Shown here: positions 41,001-53,900 of the stretch, piece by piece
Numbering within the stretch: position 1 is the stretch's first letter
How the letters are laid out: each line of letters opens with the position of its first letter
Assembly: GCA_020152595.1 (NCBI GenBank)
Contig: JAIGNY010000711.1
Span: 594,001 to 658,000, forward strand
DNA: 64,000 nt
Direction of reading: 5' to 3'
Source: Chiridota heheva
Lineage: Eukaryota; Echinodermata; Holothuroidea; Apodida; Chiridotidae
Program-made: the position numbers and the translations under genes
Notes under the pieces: model-generated
Seen by the model: the letters and a program-made list of their open reading frames with translations, nothing else
Told to the model about the DNA's origin: nothing
Database searches by the model: none

Positions 41001-44000
41001 CGAGAGATTGCATTTCCTGCCACGAATCTGAAACTCCTTACAGCGCCCCTGGTTTTTTACTCAAGTCACTAACTTGAACTCCACAATTATCTCAATTAAG
41101 CCACACTTTTTTCTTCTTTTTTATTGTGGCCTTGACTTGACTTGTGATCAAACAATTAGTGACTTGACTTGTGATCAAACAATTAGTGACTTGACTTGAC
41201 TTGACTTACCAATAAATGACTTGTATCTTGACTTCAAACATTGTTACAATTTTGGAAAATGTGACATTTATGAAGGAAAGCGGGAATTTGTCCCAACCAT
41301 TGTAGATAACAATCGTCATATAACGTATACGTTCATGCACTTCTGCATGAAAATATTGTTTACCCTCAGTGAGGAAAGAAATTACTCACCAGACTGATCT
41401 CATGTGCGTTCGATATAGATTTATTGTTGTCAACGGTAATTCCGATGGCTTGACTTGTGTTTTCAAGGCATGCAAAAGGCACTGGTAGAACAAGGCGTCC
41501 ATTTTGTCTGTTGAATATTCATAACATTAAAACAGTTTTAAGCTAACAATTAAGGAAACAAGGCTTAAAGAAGTGAAGCTAAAGCAAAAAAAAAATTGCT
41601 TCAATGAGAGAGATTACCATTGCCTTATCTTGTTTGGTGTTGGATTATCACCCAATTTATTTGAAGGATGTTTCCTGAAGGAGAGCAATGACATTTCAAG
41701 ATGGGGCTCTGGGTTAAGGGCCTGTATTTCCCTCTTATTTCCTCTTCATGTTTAATGGATACAATCTTGATAACTAAAGATAACTTGATACAGAAGATGC
41801 AGATGAATTTTATTTTCATATATATGATAGAGGACTATTAAAGAAACAATTTGGTGCAAAAATCATGCAATATCTTATTTCGTTTACCTATGAATTAGTA
41901 TTTCAAAGATTTGACCAGTGTGTTGAAAATAAGCTTGCAGTATAGAGTGTGATGTCATGATTACAGATCCAAGACAAACATTTATTATTTGTAGAAAATG
42001 AAATACATTTTTCTTTCATTTAGAGTGTAAATTAAGGTACAGGAGCAGATGGGCAAAGCACATGCTCTTGTAAAGAACATGTTTTATCCCATGCCAATAA
42101 TTAACAAAATCTATTTCCAATAATTTAGAAAGAGGCAAGTAGTTTTTAAAGAAGTACACAGACGTTGTCCTGCGTCTGCAATCATGACATCACATTGTAC
42201 ACTGCAAGGTAGCTTTCCAACACACCAGTGAAATCTCTGAAATGTACGAACTCCTAAATGCAATTAGATATAAACCTTGTTGTTTTTTACTTCAACAATT
42301 AACCTCTTTAATAGTCCTCTATCATAAATATGAAAATGAAATTCAGATAAATATTCTACTGAGAATGACCTTACTTTACACTTTAGTACTTTTCACTATT
42401 TTTCAAGTGAACATTCTCACCCACGGGGGAAACCTCCTCCTCCTCGTCTATTGCACCTGAGGCTGGTCCACCTGCCGCCCCTCCAGAATCCCTCCTCTCA
42501 TCTTCCTGGTTCAGATCAAGTGATGCCATCTGCGACAGATCAATTTTATCCTTCCTCTCCAACCCACTACCGTTCTCGTTTGAATCAGTCTCCATTTCTC
42601 CGTTTAGATAATTCTCATCCTCCACTCTGCTCTTCCCCTGATCATGACCTTTGGTTTCTAGATGGTCATCTTCATCTTCTTCAACTAGACCATCAGATTC
42701 TTGTGGAATAAAAGGTGGAACAGATTTATCTCCAATTTCCCTGAAAAAGGAATAAAACGAACATATCAAGCATCTTTTGAATTGTCTTTGTAATCTTAGA
42801 AGAAACTTACACTTAACGGTTCTCTCAGTCCTAAAGTCTTTTTCTTTTCCAAGTCATCAGAATTTTGGAACAGTACAGGTTTAAATTTTGATTCTCTGGT
42901 TGTTCAAAAATTAATTGAGTACTCATTAGAAATAGCTAAAAAACTAAATCATTCCGAGCCATTAGGCTCATTGGGCCAGTGCTTATCCCCGGTTTCCTTG
43001 GCACAAATGGATGAGAGTACACAACTCCCCCTGGCCAGTACATCGCAGATTGACTCTGAAGGAAATAAAGTGTCTTGCTCAAGGACACAATGCAGCGCTC
43101 ATGACGGTAATCGAGCATGGTACTTTTTGAATACGAGCATGACTCCTTAACCACCGAGCCACTGCACCTCACTCATTACAAATTATAAGAGTTGATGCTA
43201 AAATTCAAGTCACCTCAAAGGTTATCAATACCATTTCATGCATAAAACGTGTGTTCAAATATTCTTGAGACTCCAGAATAATAGGCTATCATTTTCCAGC
43301 TGCATGCCTCATTGACTGTTTCTAATTTAATGTAATTTATCATAGTTAAAATAAATCAGGATATAAGAAAAAATGCTCTTTTACAGTTATTCATATTTTC
43401 TGACCAACTGGTCCAAAATATTTTTGAACTTTCATTGATGGTGGTCGGTGATATGTTACATCATGATTAACTACACCGAAGTGATGCCCCGCAAAGTTTA
43501 GTCCTAAGGTATTGAGAATGCATGGGCTTGATCTGTGTGGAAGGTTGACTTCTTTGTAAAGGACGTTGTGTGAGCTGTGTCTTACAAAGTACCAAAGTAT
43601 TACTACGTTACATTTTGGATATAAAGATTAATGTTAAGTGCTTATTTTGGGGGCTTGATGACACACATTAATGCAATTGAGTTGAGGAGGGGGAAAATCT
43701 ACAAGGATGTAGAGGTCCACACCAATAGTTTTCAGAAAGAACAGGTTTTGTTTGACTCAACACTTGCATTTTGCATGCATCTTTGATCAAAAGGGGTGTT
43801 AAAAGTATTGAAAAGCTACAGTACTTCACATTAATACATGTTTATCTGCGTATTTAATGCATGGGGCAAGGGACTTTGGCCTCGAGTAGAATGACCTGAC
43901 TTTAGGAGGTTCATTCGCGAGTACAAAGTTATTCAAACCGTGCATTATATGCGCATATAATCATGATGCCAAAACATCAATCTCTTTATAAACTTTCCGT

Positions 44001-44213
44001 GGTAGATTGTTTAAAATGCCTAAAAAAAAACAATTAAAAAGAATGAAAAACAAGAAAAGTTTACATTTGGGTGTCTGTCTTTTGATCAGTAGTTTACACT
44101 GATGTGATTGAGGGCTTGAGCACTCTATAAATAAGAAATTGATTCAGCGACACTGTTTTAGGCCACCCCTGGAAAACTGTTTGCTGTTACCCATCAACCC
44201 AAAAAAATTTTTA

Positions 44214-44265
<52 letters not shown>

Positions 44266-44269
44266 GTGG

Positions 44270-44309
<40 letters not shown>

Positions 44310-46121
44310 TTTTTATGATGATGATGATGATGATGATAATAGCAATAATGATGATGATGATGATAATAATAATAATAATAATAGCAATAATAATAAAATA
44401 ACAATAATTATACTTTTTTAACTCATATAATCTAAATGCTTATTTTAGTGTTTAAAAGTTGTGCCACGTAAACAAACATTATTCTAAGGATGTCCTTTGC
44501 AGATTTTAACAACGACCAGGAGCAACAACAGCTTAAATGTTTTGAAGTACATAAAAGCATGGGAAAAGCAAAATTCACATCAAAATCATAAAACATTATC
44601 CATAGAACATTAATTCTAATAGTTAATTAAATTCTTAGTATGGTATTAGTGACACTTTAAAAGAACAAATTTTGCCCATTTATTCATGTACCAAATACTT
44701 TTAAGGGAAAAAAATGCATTTTCATAGAAATACACAAAAACTTGCAGTTATGACATTACACACTGGTGTATTAGACTTAGTGAACCAGTCCTTTTCAACT
44801 CACTAGTGGAATCTTTGAAATGTAATAGCTATTAGAAGGAATAAGATATCAGAATGGTTCTGCCATAAATTTGTCTGTCTGATTTCAATTTCTGCAAACA
44901 AAAGGAGAAGGTATTTTACCATAAATGGTCTCTGAAACAATGTATGATATCGACTCCCTTGCCCTTCATGGCAGCATCTCTCATGTCAGACGTGGACCAA
45001 TGAGTGCAACCCACTGCCATGGCGGCCTTGTTGCCCACTATGTTGATGGCACATGGCTGGTGTTTCTTAAGATTTGGAAGCCCTGACTGGGGTAATACTA
45101 CACCCGGTAACATCAGATCTGCAAAGGAAATGAAAAATATGGAAATTGGGAATTTTGTGAAGCAAAACAAAAAGAAATTTGTTTTAGACATTTACAACAA
45201 CAAAATGTTAAAAAATCAATAAAAAGAAGAGTAGTAAAATTAAGTGCTTGTCTACTAACTGTGGTGTAGCGATTATCATACCTGTCTACAGACCACGAGG
45301 CCCTGGGTTCAAGCCTGGGTTGGGTGGACACGCCAGTGCACCACAACTGGTTATCAAAGGCCGTGAACATTGACTTGGTTGTCAATGTTATGTCTGTCCG
45401 TACGTCGTACCTGTGTTCTCGTCCGATCGTATTAAGCGTTTCGTAATAGCATTGTTACTATCATATCCGATACGCAGACGACGACCCCTTCATTGTAATT
45501 GTGTGTTCACTCGTCGTCGTCGATTAAGTGCTTATTTTTGGGGGGCTTGATTACACACATTAATGCAATTAAGTTGAGGTGGGGGAAAATCTACAAGGAT
45601 GTAGAGGTCCACACCAATAGTTTTCAGAAAGACCAGGTTTTGTTTGACTCAACACTTGCATTTTGCATGCATCTTTGATCAAAAGGGGTGTTAAAAGTAT
45701 TGAAAAGCTACAGTACTTCACATTAATACATGTTTATCTGCGTATTTAATGCATGGGGCAAGGGACTTTGGCCTCGAGTAGAATGACCTGACTTTAGGAG
45801 GTTCATTCGCGAGTACAAAGTTATTCAAACCGTGCATTATATGCGCATATAATCATGATGCCAAAACATCAATCTCTTTATAAACTTTCCGTGGTAGATT
45901 GTTTAAAATGCCTAAAAAAACAATTAAAAAGAATGAAAAACAAGAAAAGTTTACATTTGGGTGTCTGTCTTTTGATCAGTAGTTTACACTGATGTGATTG
46001 AGGGCTTGAGCACTCTATAAATAAGAAATTGATTCAGCGACACTGTTTTAGGCCACCCCTGGAAAACTGTTTGCTGTTACCCATCAACCCAAAAAAATTT
46101 TTAGATGATGATGATGATGAT

Positions 46122-46156
<35 letters not shown>

Positions 46157-47925
46157 TGATGATGATGATAATAATAATAATAATAATAGCAATAATAATA
46201 AAATAACAATAATTATACTTTTTTAACTCATATAATCTAAATGCTTATTTTAGTGTTTAAAAGTTGTGCCACGTAAACAAACATTATTCTAAGGATGTCC
46301 TTTGCAGATTTTAACAACGACCAGGAGCAACAACAGCTTAAATGTTTTGAAGTACATAAAAGCATGGGAAAAGCAAAATTCACATCAAAATCATAAAACA
46401 TTATCCATAGAACATTAATTCTAATAGTTAATTAAATTCTTAGTATGGTATTAGTGACACTTTAAAAGAACAAATTTTGCCCATTTATTCATGTACCAAA
46501 TACTTTTAAGGGAAAAAAATGCATTTTCATAGAAATACACAAAAACTTGCAGTTATGACATTACACACTGGTGTATTAGACTTAGTGAACCAGTCCTTTT
46601 CAACTCACTGGTGGAATCTTTGAAATGTAATAGCTTTTAGATGGAATAAGATATCAGAATGGTTCTGCCATTAATTTGTCTGTCTGATTTCAATTTCTGC
46701 AAACAAAAGGAGAAGGTATTTTACCATAAATGGTCTCTGAAACAATGTATGATATCGACTCCCTTGCCCTTCATGGCAGCATCTCTCATGTCAGACGTGG
46801 ACCAATGAGTGCAACCCACTGCCATGGCGGCCTTGTTGCCCACTATGTTGATGGCACATGGCTGGTGTTTCTTAAGATTTGGAAGCCCTGACTGGGGTAA
46901 TACTACACCCGGTAACATCAGATCTGCAAAGGAAATGAAAAATATGGAAATTGGGAATTTTGTGAAGCAAAACAAAAAGAAATTTGTTTTAGACATTTAC
47001 AACAACAAAATGTTAAAAAATCAATAAAAAGAAGAGTAGTAAAATTAAGTGCTTGTCTACTAACTGTGGTGTAGCGATTATCATACCTGTCTACAGACCA
47101 CGAGGCCCTGGGTTCAAGCCTGGGTTGGGTGGACACGCCAGTGCACCACAACTGGTTATCAAAGGCCGTGAACATTGACTTGGTTGTCAATGTTATGTCT
47201 GTCCGTACGTCGTACCTGTGTTCTCGTCCGATCGTATTAAGCGTTTCGTAATAGCATTGTTACTATCATATCCGATACGCAGACGACGACCCCTTCATTG
47301 TAATTGTGTGTTCACTCGTCGTCGTCGATTAAGTGCTTATTTTTGGGGGCTTGATTACACACATTAATGCAATTAAGTTGAGGTGGGGGAAAATCTACAA
47401 GGATGTAGAGGTCCACACCAATAGTTTTCAGAAAGAACAGGTTTTGTTTGACTCAACACTTGCATTTTGCATGCATCTTTGATCAAAAGGGGTGTTAAAA
47501 GTATTGAAAAGCTACAGTACTTCACATTAATACATGTTTATCTGCGTATTTAATGCATGGGGCAAGGGACTTTGGCCTCGAGTAGAATGACCTGACTTTA
47601 GGAGGTTCATTCGCGAGTACAAAGTTATTCAAACCGTGCATTATATGCGCATATAATCATGATGCCAAAACATCAATCTCTTTATAAACTTTCCATGGTA
47701 GATTGTTTAAAATGCCTAAAAAAACAATTAAAAAGAATGAAAAACAAGAAAAGTTTACATTTGGGTGTCTGTCTTTTGATCAGTAGTTTACACTGATGTG
47801 ATTGAGGGCTTGAGCACTCTATAAATAAGAAATTGATTCAGCGACACTGTTTTAGGCCACCCCTGGAAAACTGTTTGCTGTTACCCATCAACCCAAAAAA
47901 ATTTTTAGATGATGATGATGATGAT

Positions 47926-47960
<35 letters not shown>

Positions 47961-50900
47961 TGATGATGATGATAATAATAATAATAATAATAGCAATAAT
48001 AATAAAATAACAATAATTATACTTTTTTAACTCATATAATCTAAATGCTTATTTTAGTGTTTAAAAGTTGTGCCACGTAAACAAACATTATTCTAAGGAT
48101 GTCCTTTGCAGATTTTAACAACGACCAGGAGCAACAACAGCTTAAATGTTTTGAAGTACATAAAAGCATGGGAAAAGCAAAATTCACATCAAAATCATAA
48201 AACATTATCCATAGAACATTAATTCTAATAGTTAATTAAATTCTTAGTATGGTATTAGTGACACTTTAAAAGAACAAATTTTGCCCATTTATTCATGTAC
48301 CAAATACTTTTAAGGGAAAAAAATGCATTTTCATAGAAATACACAAAAACTTGCAGTTATGACATTACACACTGGTGTATTAGACTTAGTGAACCAGTCC
48401 TTTTCAACTCACTGGTGGAATCTTTGAAATGTAATAGCTTTTAGATGGAATAAGATATCAGAATGGTTCTGCCATTAATTTGTCTGTCTGATTTCAATTT
48501 CTGCAAACAAAAGGAGAAGGTATTTTACCATAAATGGTCTCTGAAACAATGTATGACATCGACTCCCTTGCCCTTCATGGCAGCATCTCTCATGTCAGAC
48601 GTGGACCAATGAGTGCAACCCACTGCCATGGCGGCCTTGTTGCCCACTATGTTGATGGCACATGGCTGGTGTTTCTTAAGATTTGGAAGCCCTGACTGGG
48701 GTAATACTACACCCGGTAACATCAGATCTGCAAAGGAAATGAAAAATATGGAAATTGGGAATTTTGTGAAGCAAAACAAAAAAGAAATTTGTTTTAGACA
48801 TTTACAACAACAAAATGTTAAAAAATCAATAAAAAGAAGAGTAGTAAAATTAAGTGCTTGTCTACTAACTGTGGTGTAGCGATTATCATACCTGTCTACA
48901 GACCACGAGGCCCTGGGTTCAAGCCTGGGTTGGGTGGACACGCCAGTGCACCACAACTGGTTATCAAAGGCCGTGAACATTGACTTGGTTGTCAATGTTA
49001 TGTCTGTCCGTACGTCGTACCTGTGTTCTCGTCCGATCGTATTAAGCGTTTCGTAATAGCATTGTTACTATCATATCCGATACGCAGACGACGACCCCTT
49101 CATTGTAATTGTGTGTTCACTCGTCGTCGTCGATTAAGTGCTTATTTTTGGGGGCTTGATTACACACATTAATGCAATTAAGTTGAGGTGGGGGAAAATC
49201 TACAAGGATGTAGAGGTCCACACCAATAGTTTTCAGAAAGACCAGGTTTTGTTTGACTCAACACTTGCATTTTGCATGCATCTTTGATCAAAAGGGGTGT
49301 TGAAAGTATTGAAAAGCTACAGTACTTCACATTAATACATATGATAACGAATACAGCTTCAAAATTTTAGCTTGAAGGTACTTAGTTGATGTAGTTTTAA
49401 AATAATTGCAATACCATCTTGAATGTGACTAACTCATATCAGTCATGAAAACACTTCCTGTTCATACATGGGCACTTGACCAGGACAATTTTTTTTCATA
49501 TTTAAGCTACCATATTCGACGAAATAAGCACCCAGGGCACTTACAATAATAGAATTTTGCCAATTTTCACTGCCTAGGTTTCTTCCTTATAAGCGCCCAT
49601 GCTCTGAGTTGTGTACAGTACAGTTAGAACTGCGCTAGTACTGTAAAACTCCCTGCACTGTACATATAAGTGGGAACTGGTTCTAACCCCACAACAAGCA
49701 CCACAAAACCATCGTGAGTGTCACACCTAAAATAAGCAAAGAATGTGACAAAACAATGTTTTAAGTCATCAAATTACTCATTAGACTGACAAAATTATAA
49801 GAAATAAAGTTTCATGGGCCGAACATGTTTTAAGCAGGGGCAGAATTCAAATATCAGCAAGTAAATTTGCTGTGTTTTGCAAGCATTTTCAAATGTTTTC
49901 GAAACTTCTCACCACACTGTACAAATTTAAAGTGTGCCATCAGTGCAGAAAATTTTAATTCCAAAAAATTGCCAAGATCTTTGCAAAGCATCTTTAGAAC
50001 TTTTTTTGTTTGTTTATTTTACAACTTTAGTTCCTTTTTTGTGCAATTTACTAGACTCATTAGGTAATCTTTGCATATGTTTGTAGTGAACATAACAGTT
50101 CAAGCTATTTTGTCTGTGTATTTCTGGGTCATGTTTTACAGCTTGTAAAACGGATCTTAGTCAAACGCTGATTTATGCCTGGGCCAGGCCTACAGTAGTA
50201 ATGTAGCATTGTTTATCGGGAACTACTGCACTTTCATATGCATCACAATTAGCTCCGAATTTGGCGAATTAAAGGGAAAGATATCCCCATTAATGTGTTA
50301 TTACTGCAAATTTCTACTCCCAGCATAAACAGGGATTAAGCCTAGCGTATGAAAAAAAACATGGAACATATTAAAAGATCACTTATTGATGTTGGGGTAT
50401 GTTATGAAGTCAAACTTGAAAATGTTGGGTAAGTGCTTATTAAGCATGGGCATTGACATATCAGTCATGAAGACACTTCCTGTTCATACATGGATGCTTA
50501 CTATGCGGAGTAAGGGACTTTGCAGCTGCTAAGAAATTGTTCTCTATGGATATTATTTCCGAGTGCAAATTTTAGGCTGAAGAAGTCAACATAGTACATT
50601 TTACACTGCAAAACAATTATCAAGAAACATAAAGATGATCAGAAAAGGAACAAAAAGATTAATTAATTTGATTAATTTGCAGATAATATCATATAATCTA
50701 TTGAGAGATTTTATTTCTCCTTACAATAAAATTGCTGCACTCTGATACAGTACATTGCAAATAAAGAATACCCCATTAACAAAATGTGTACCAAAGTAGA
50801 TACTCTCTACAATTAAAAAAACAAATATTCTTGGACAAAAGTTGCTGTGGTCATTTTTCTAATTGAATGTGGTGTGATGTTTGGTACCATTTTTGCCTTC

Positions 50901-53900
50901 TTTAACAACTTTTATAATATTTGTATGACAGTACAAGAAAATTAAGTTAACCTGCTCCATTCTGTAGTTTTTCAATGACCGGCGGCCATGTTGAAAAGGA
51001 TGGTAGAAGGTCTGGGTGATGCCACAAAGTATAAACTACGGAGGAAAAGAAAATCAGTCTGAATATAGAATTGCTGATACTTGGAGTGACATGAACTAAA
51101 CAAAAATAGAGTGCAAATTTCCTTGAAAATGTTGACAAACTATACCAAATTTTTCAATAATTTTCCTTCAATTTTCCTACTTTTTTTTTACAATTTTATG
51201 TTAATCATTTCACCCAACCATGGCCATGAAGAAAGCATGCATACAAGAAGGTAAAATCCTTTAAAAGGGAAAATGTTACCCAACCTGCCCCCCACTTTCT
51301 GCACCTCTGAGCCACCATATTGTATCAACTCTTAAATTGTAATATCCCTTTTAGACATATGTAAATGACAAACTACCTGTAGGGTAAAGCTTCTGTTCTA
51401 TTTCAAAGAAGAGGGGCTGTGACTCATTAGTGTACACTTCACACAATTGGTTTTGGTGAGTTGTTAACTTCATCACATCTACATTCCCTTTATTTGGGAA
51501 CATTTCACTCAGAGTTTCAGCAGTGAGGATGGGGAACTGCCTGGCAAGATCAGCCCTCAGACGCCGCCTGTAACAAAATACAATGAATAAAGATTGATTA
51601 TCACAAAAACGTGCTTTCAGCTCTAACAATAAAGTACAACAAGTGTGAAGGAATGGCCCAACATTGTACAAAAACAATTCACACAAGAAACATATATACA
51701 ACAGTAGATTTCATACAGTACCTCTTCCACCCTGAACAATAACACCTGCTACTTAATTCTTGGAGTTCTTTATTTTAAAAACCTCCAAATACAATCTACC
51801 CCCAAATCCTTGAGGAATTAAAGTTTCATCCCACAAAATCTCTATATCACTTTTGACCTATCTCACTTAAGTGCATTACAAAAAAATTGAGCCTTTCAAG
51901 ATTATATCTTAGATTTTAGTTATATTCTTCCAAAGCATTTATTTTTGGATTTCACTTCAAGTAAGATTCACATTGTAGTATTTCCTTCCAATTGTTCTGA
52001 GTTGTTTTCTTGTCACAAATCACCAATTGTTTTTATTTTACCTTAGGCCAGAAAATGATTGTTTTGACTTCTTTTTAGGGCATTATTTCATTGTTCAAGA
52101 ATCCCAAACAAATGGTTCAACTAAGTCCCCATGAAGAATCTCGTTTCCTTAATTTTCTAAAAATTATGAAACTATCTTTTGATGGAAAAGGTTGATTTTT
52201 TATTTTTTCAAGCCATTGTGGTACATGTTTCAAAAACAAAGGATTTACATCAGAAAATAGAGAAGTAGACCATAGCCAGAAGGGTGGCAATTGCCTCCCC
52301 CCCCCCCCCTTTCCCCCAAATATTTGAATCCGTTGTTTCAGATTTGTACTTTCGATTTAGATTGTACTTGTCAGTTCAGATTTGTACTTGTTGGCTCATC
52401 TTGTCAATTTGACTTATCTTCCCCCCCTCCCCTCACCCTTCTCCCCAATATGGAAATTTGCACTAGATCTTATCGTCCAACCAGCTTTGTAGGCCCAAGT
52501 TCAGAAGTGATCAGGTTATTTGAAATAGTGTTCATATGCGCTACTTGTGACTGTGTAAGTTTAAACCTAGTATAAATCATATTGAGCAATGAAATTTCAC
52601 AAGGAATCAGATAAAAGTCTCTAAACATTAGTTGTTCTGCTCCTTAAATTTTAAACAGTCTGACCCGACCTGATACATAACCAGGTCGGGTCAGATTTTC
52701 ACTCTTTATTTTCTTTATTCTGAAAACCTTAGTTGTTGTGGAAATTGGTGCTGAGTATCATATTAGCAATGAATTAAGTCCTTATTGTGTGGTTATCTTA
52801 ATTAAGATAAAGTGGTCTCACTATTTGCTACAGTAAGTTTGTGATTATGATTTGCTGGAACAAATTTTTAAGGAGAAAGACAAGTCATGAATAGGAAAGA
52901 GTCGATTTTTAAACTATGCAATGACATTAAAGAGTCACAAAAAGAGTCAAACATCGGTCGTCAGTCATGGAACACCCATACGTGCAGAGCATGATTAGTT
53001 GATTGCTTCCTGTCAAGAAAGCCCGGCGTGAAATCTGAGTGTAGTGCCTCTTAGCTACGTCATATAACCAATATAAATGGTACATCTGAGAGCAAGATAT
53101 TGCTTTTTGGACAAAGCTCTGCAGATTATTGAAGTGCTAGCAAGACTTTTACAACCTAACTTTTATGTTCTCAAGTCCTAACTCAGCTATAAAGCACATG
53201 ATATTTCATTAAAACTAGCAAGATATTGCTTTCTGGACAAAGCCCTGCAAATTTTTGAAGCCCTTAGCGGGATTTTTAAAGTCCTAAGCCGAAGAATTTT
53301 GCAGCCCTAGCAGGATTTTTGAAGCCCTATCGAGATTTCTGAAGAAATCAAAATAAAAAAGGGTCACAAAAGCATGGAAAGCAAAGAAAAATGTTACCTG
53401 CACATTGTGCTGGTAGTATTCCACCAATTTTTGTAACACAATTTTTCTTGCAAAAAAGGGGTGAAGCCCCGGAATCGAAAAAGAGTTCTTAATAGTGATG
53501 CCTCTGAATGGCTTTAAATCAAAACACAGACGTGGCAAAAATTGAATTCCAGAAAACAAGAAAATTTTAAATTCTGACTTTAAAATCAACTATGATATAT
53601 TCATTTGGTTTACCATTTCTAAGCAGGCAGAGGAGAAATTTCCCCTGAAAATGGAGAAAGGTCAAGCACAATATCATTGGACATATTACTGTATTTAAAT
53701 AAACAAATTAGAAAAGGGTCACAAAAGCGTAGAAAGCAAAGAAAAATATTACCTGCACATTGTGCTGGTAGTTTTCTGGCAATTTTTGTAACACAATTTG
53801 TCTTGCAAAAATCTCTGGCACACCCTACCAGTCAGCCAGTGTAGAAGTCATCTTATTTGGGGAAGTACTAGTTCCCCTCCCCCACTACTGTTGCAGAAAT

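Larger units (their letters stand above)
43634..49338. repeat. Tandem array of ~1.8-kb units, three full copies plus a 205-bp partial
   Basis: Units start at 43634, 45524, 47329 and 49134 (ttaagtgctt, gggggcttga); spacing is 1890, 1805 and 1805 bp, the first longer because of its GAT tract. Each full unit holds, left to right, a MITE-like palindrome, a GAT microsatellite, half of a hairpin MITE, an intact EIF2D exon 4 and, at its end, a SINE. The last partial unit stops at about 49338. Units differ only by scattered substitutions and short indels, so the duplication is recent or an assembly artefact. Confidence 0.95.

Noticed and set aside
45250-45330. tRNA gene
   Set aside because: Has A- and B-box-like motifs but no complete acceptor or anticodon stems that I could pair, and it recurs as the head of a SINE.
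44144-48030. Polyaspartate, polyserine and polymethionine ORFs
   Set aside because: Pure translations of the GAT/AAT microsatellites.
53350-53830. LTR pair of a small retrotransposon
   Set aside because: The two ~110-bp copies lack TG..CA ends, primer-binding site or coding sequence between them; they are a simple diverged duplication.
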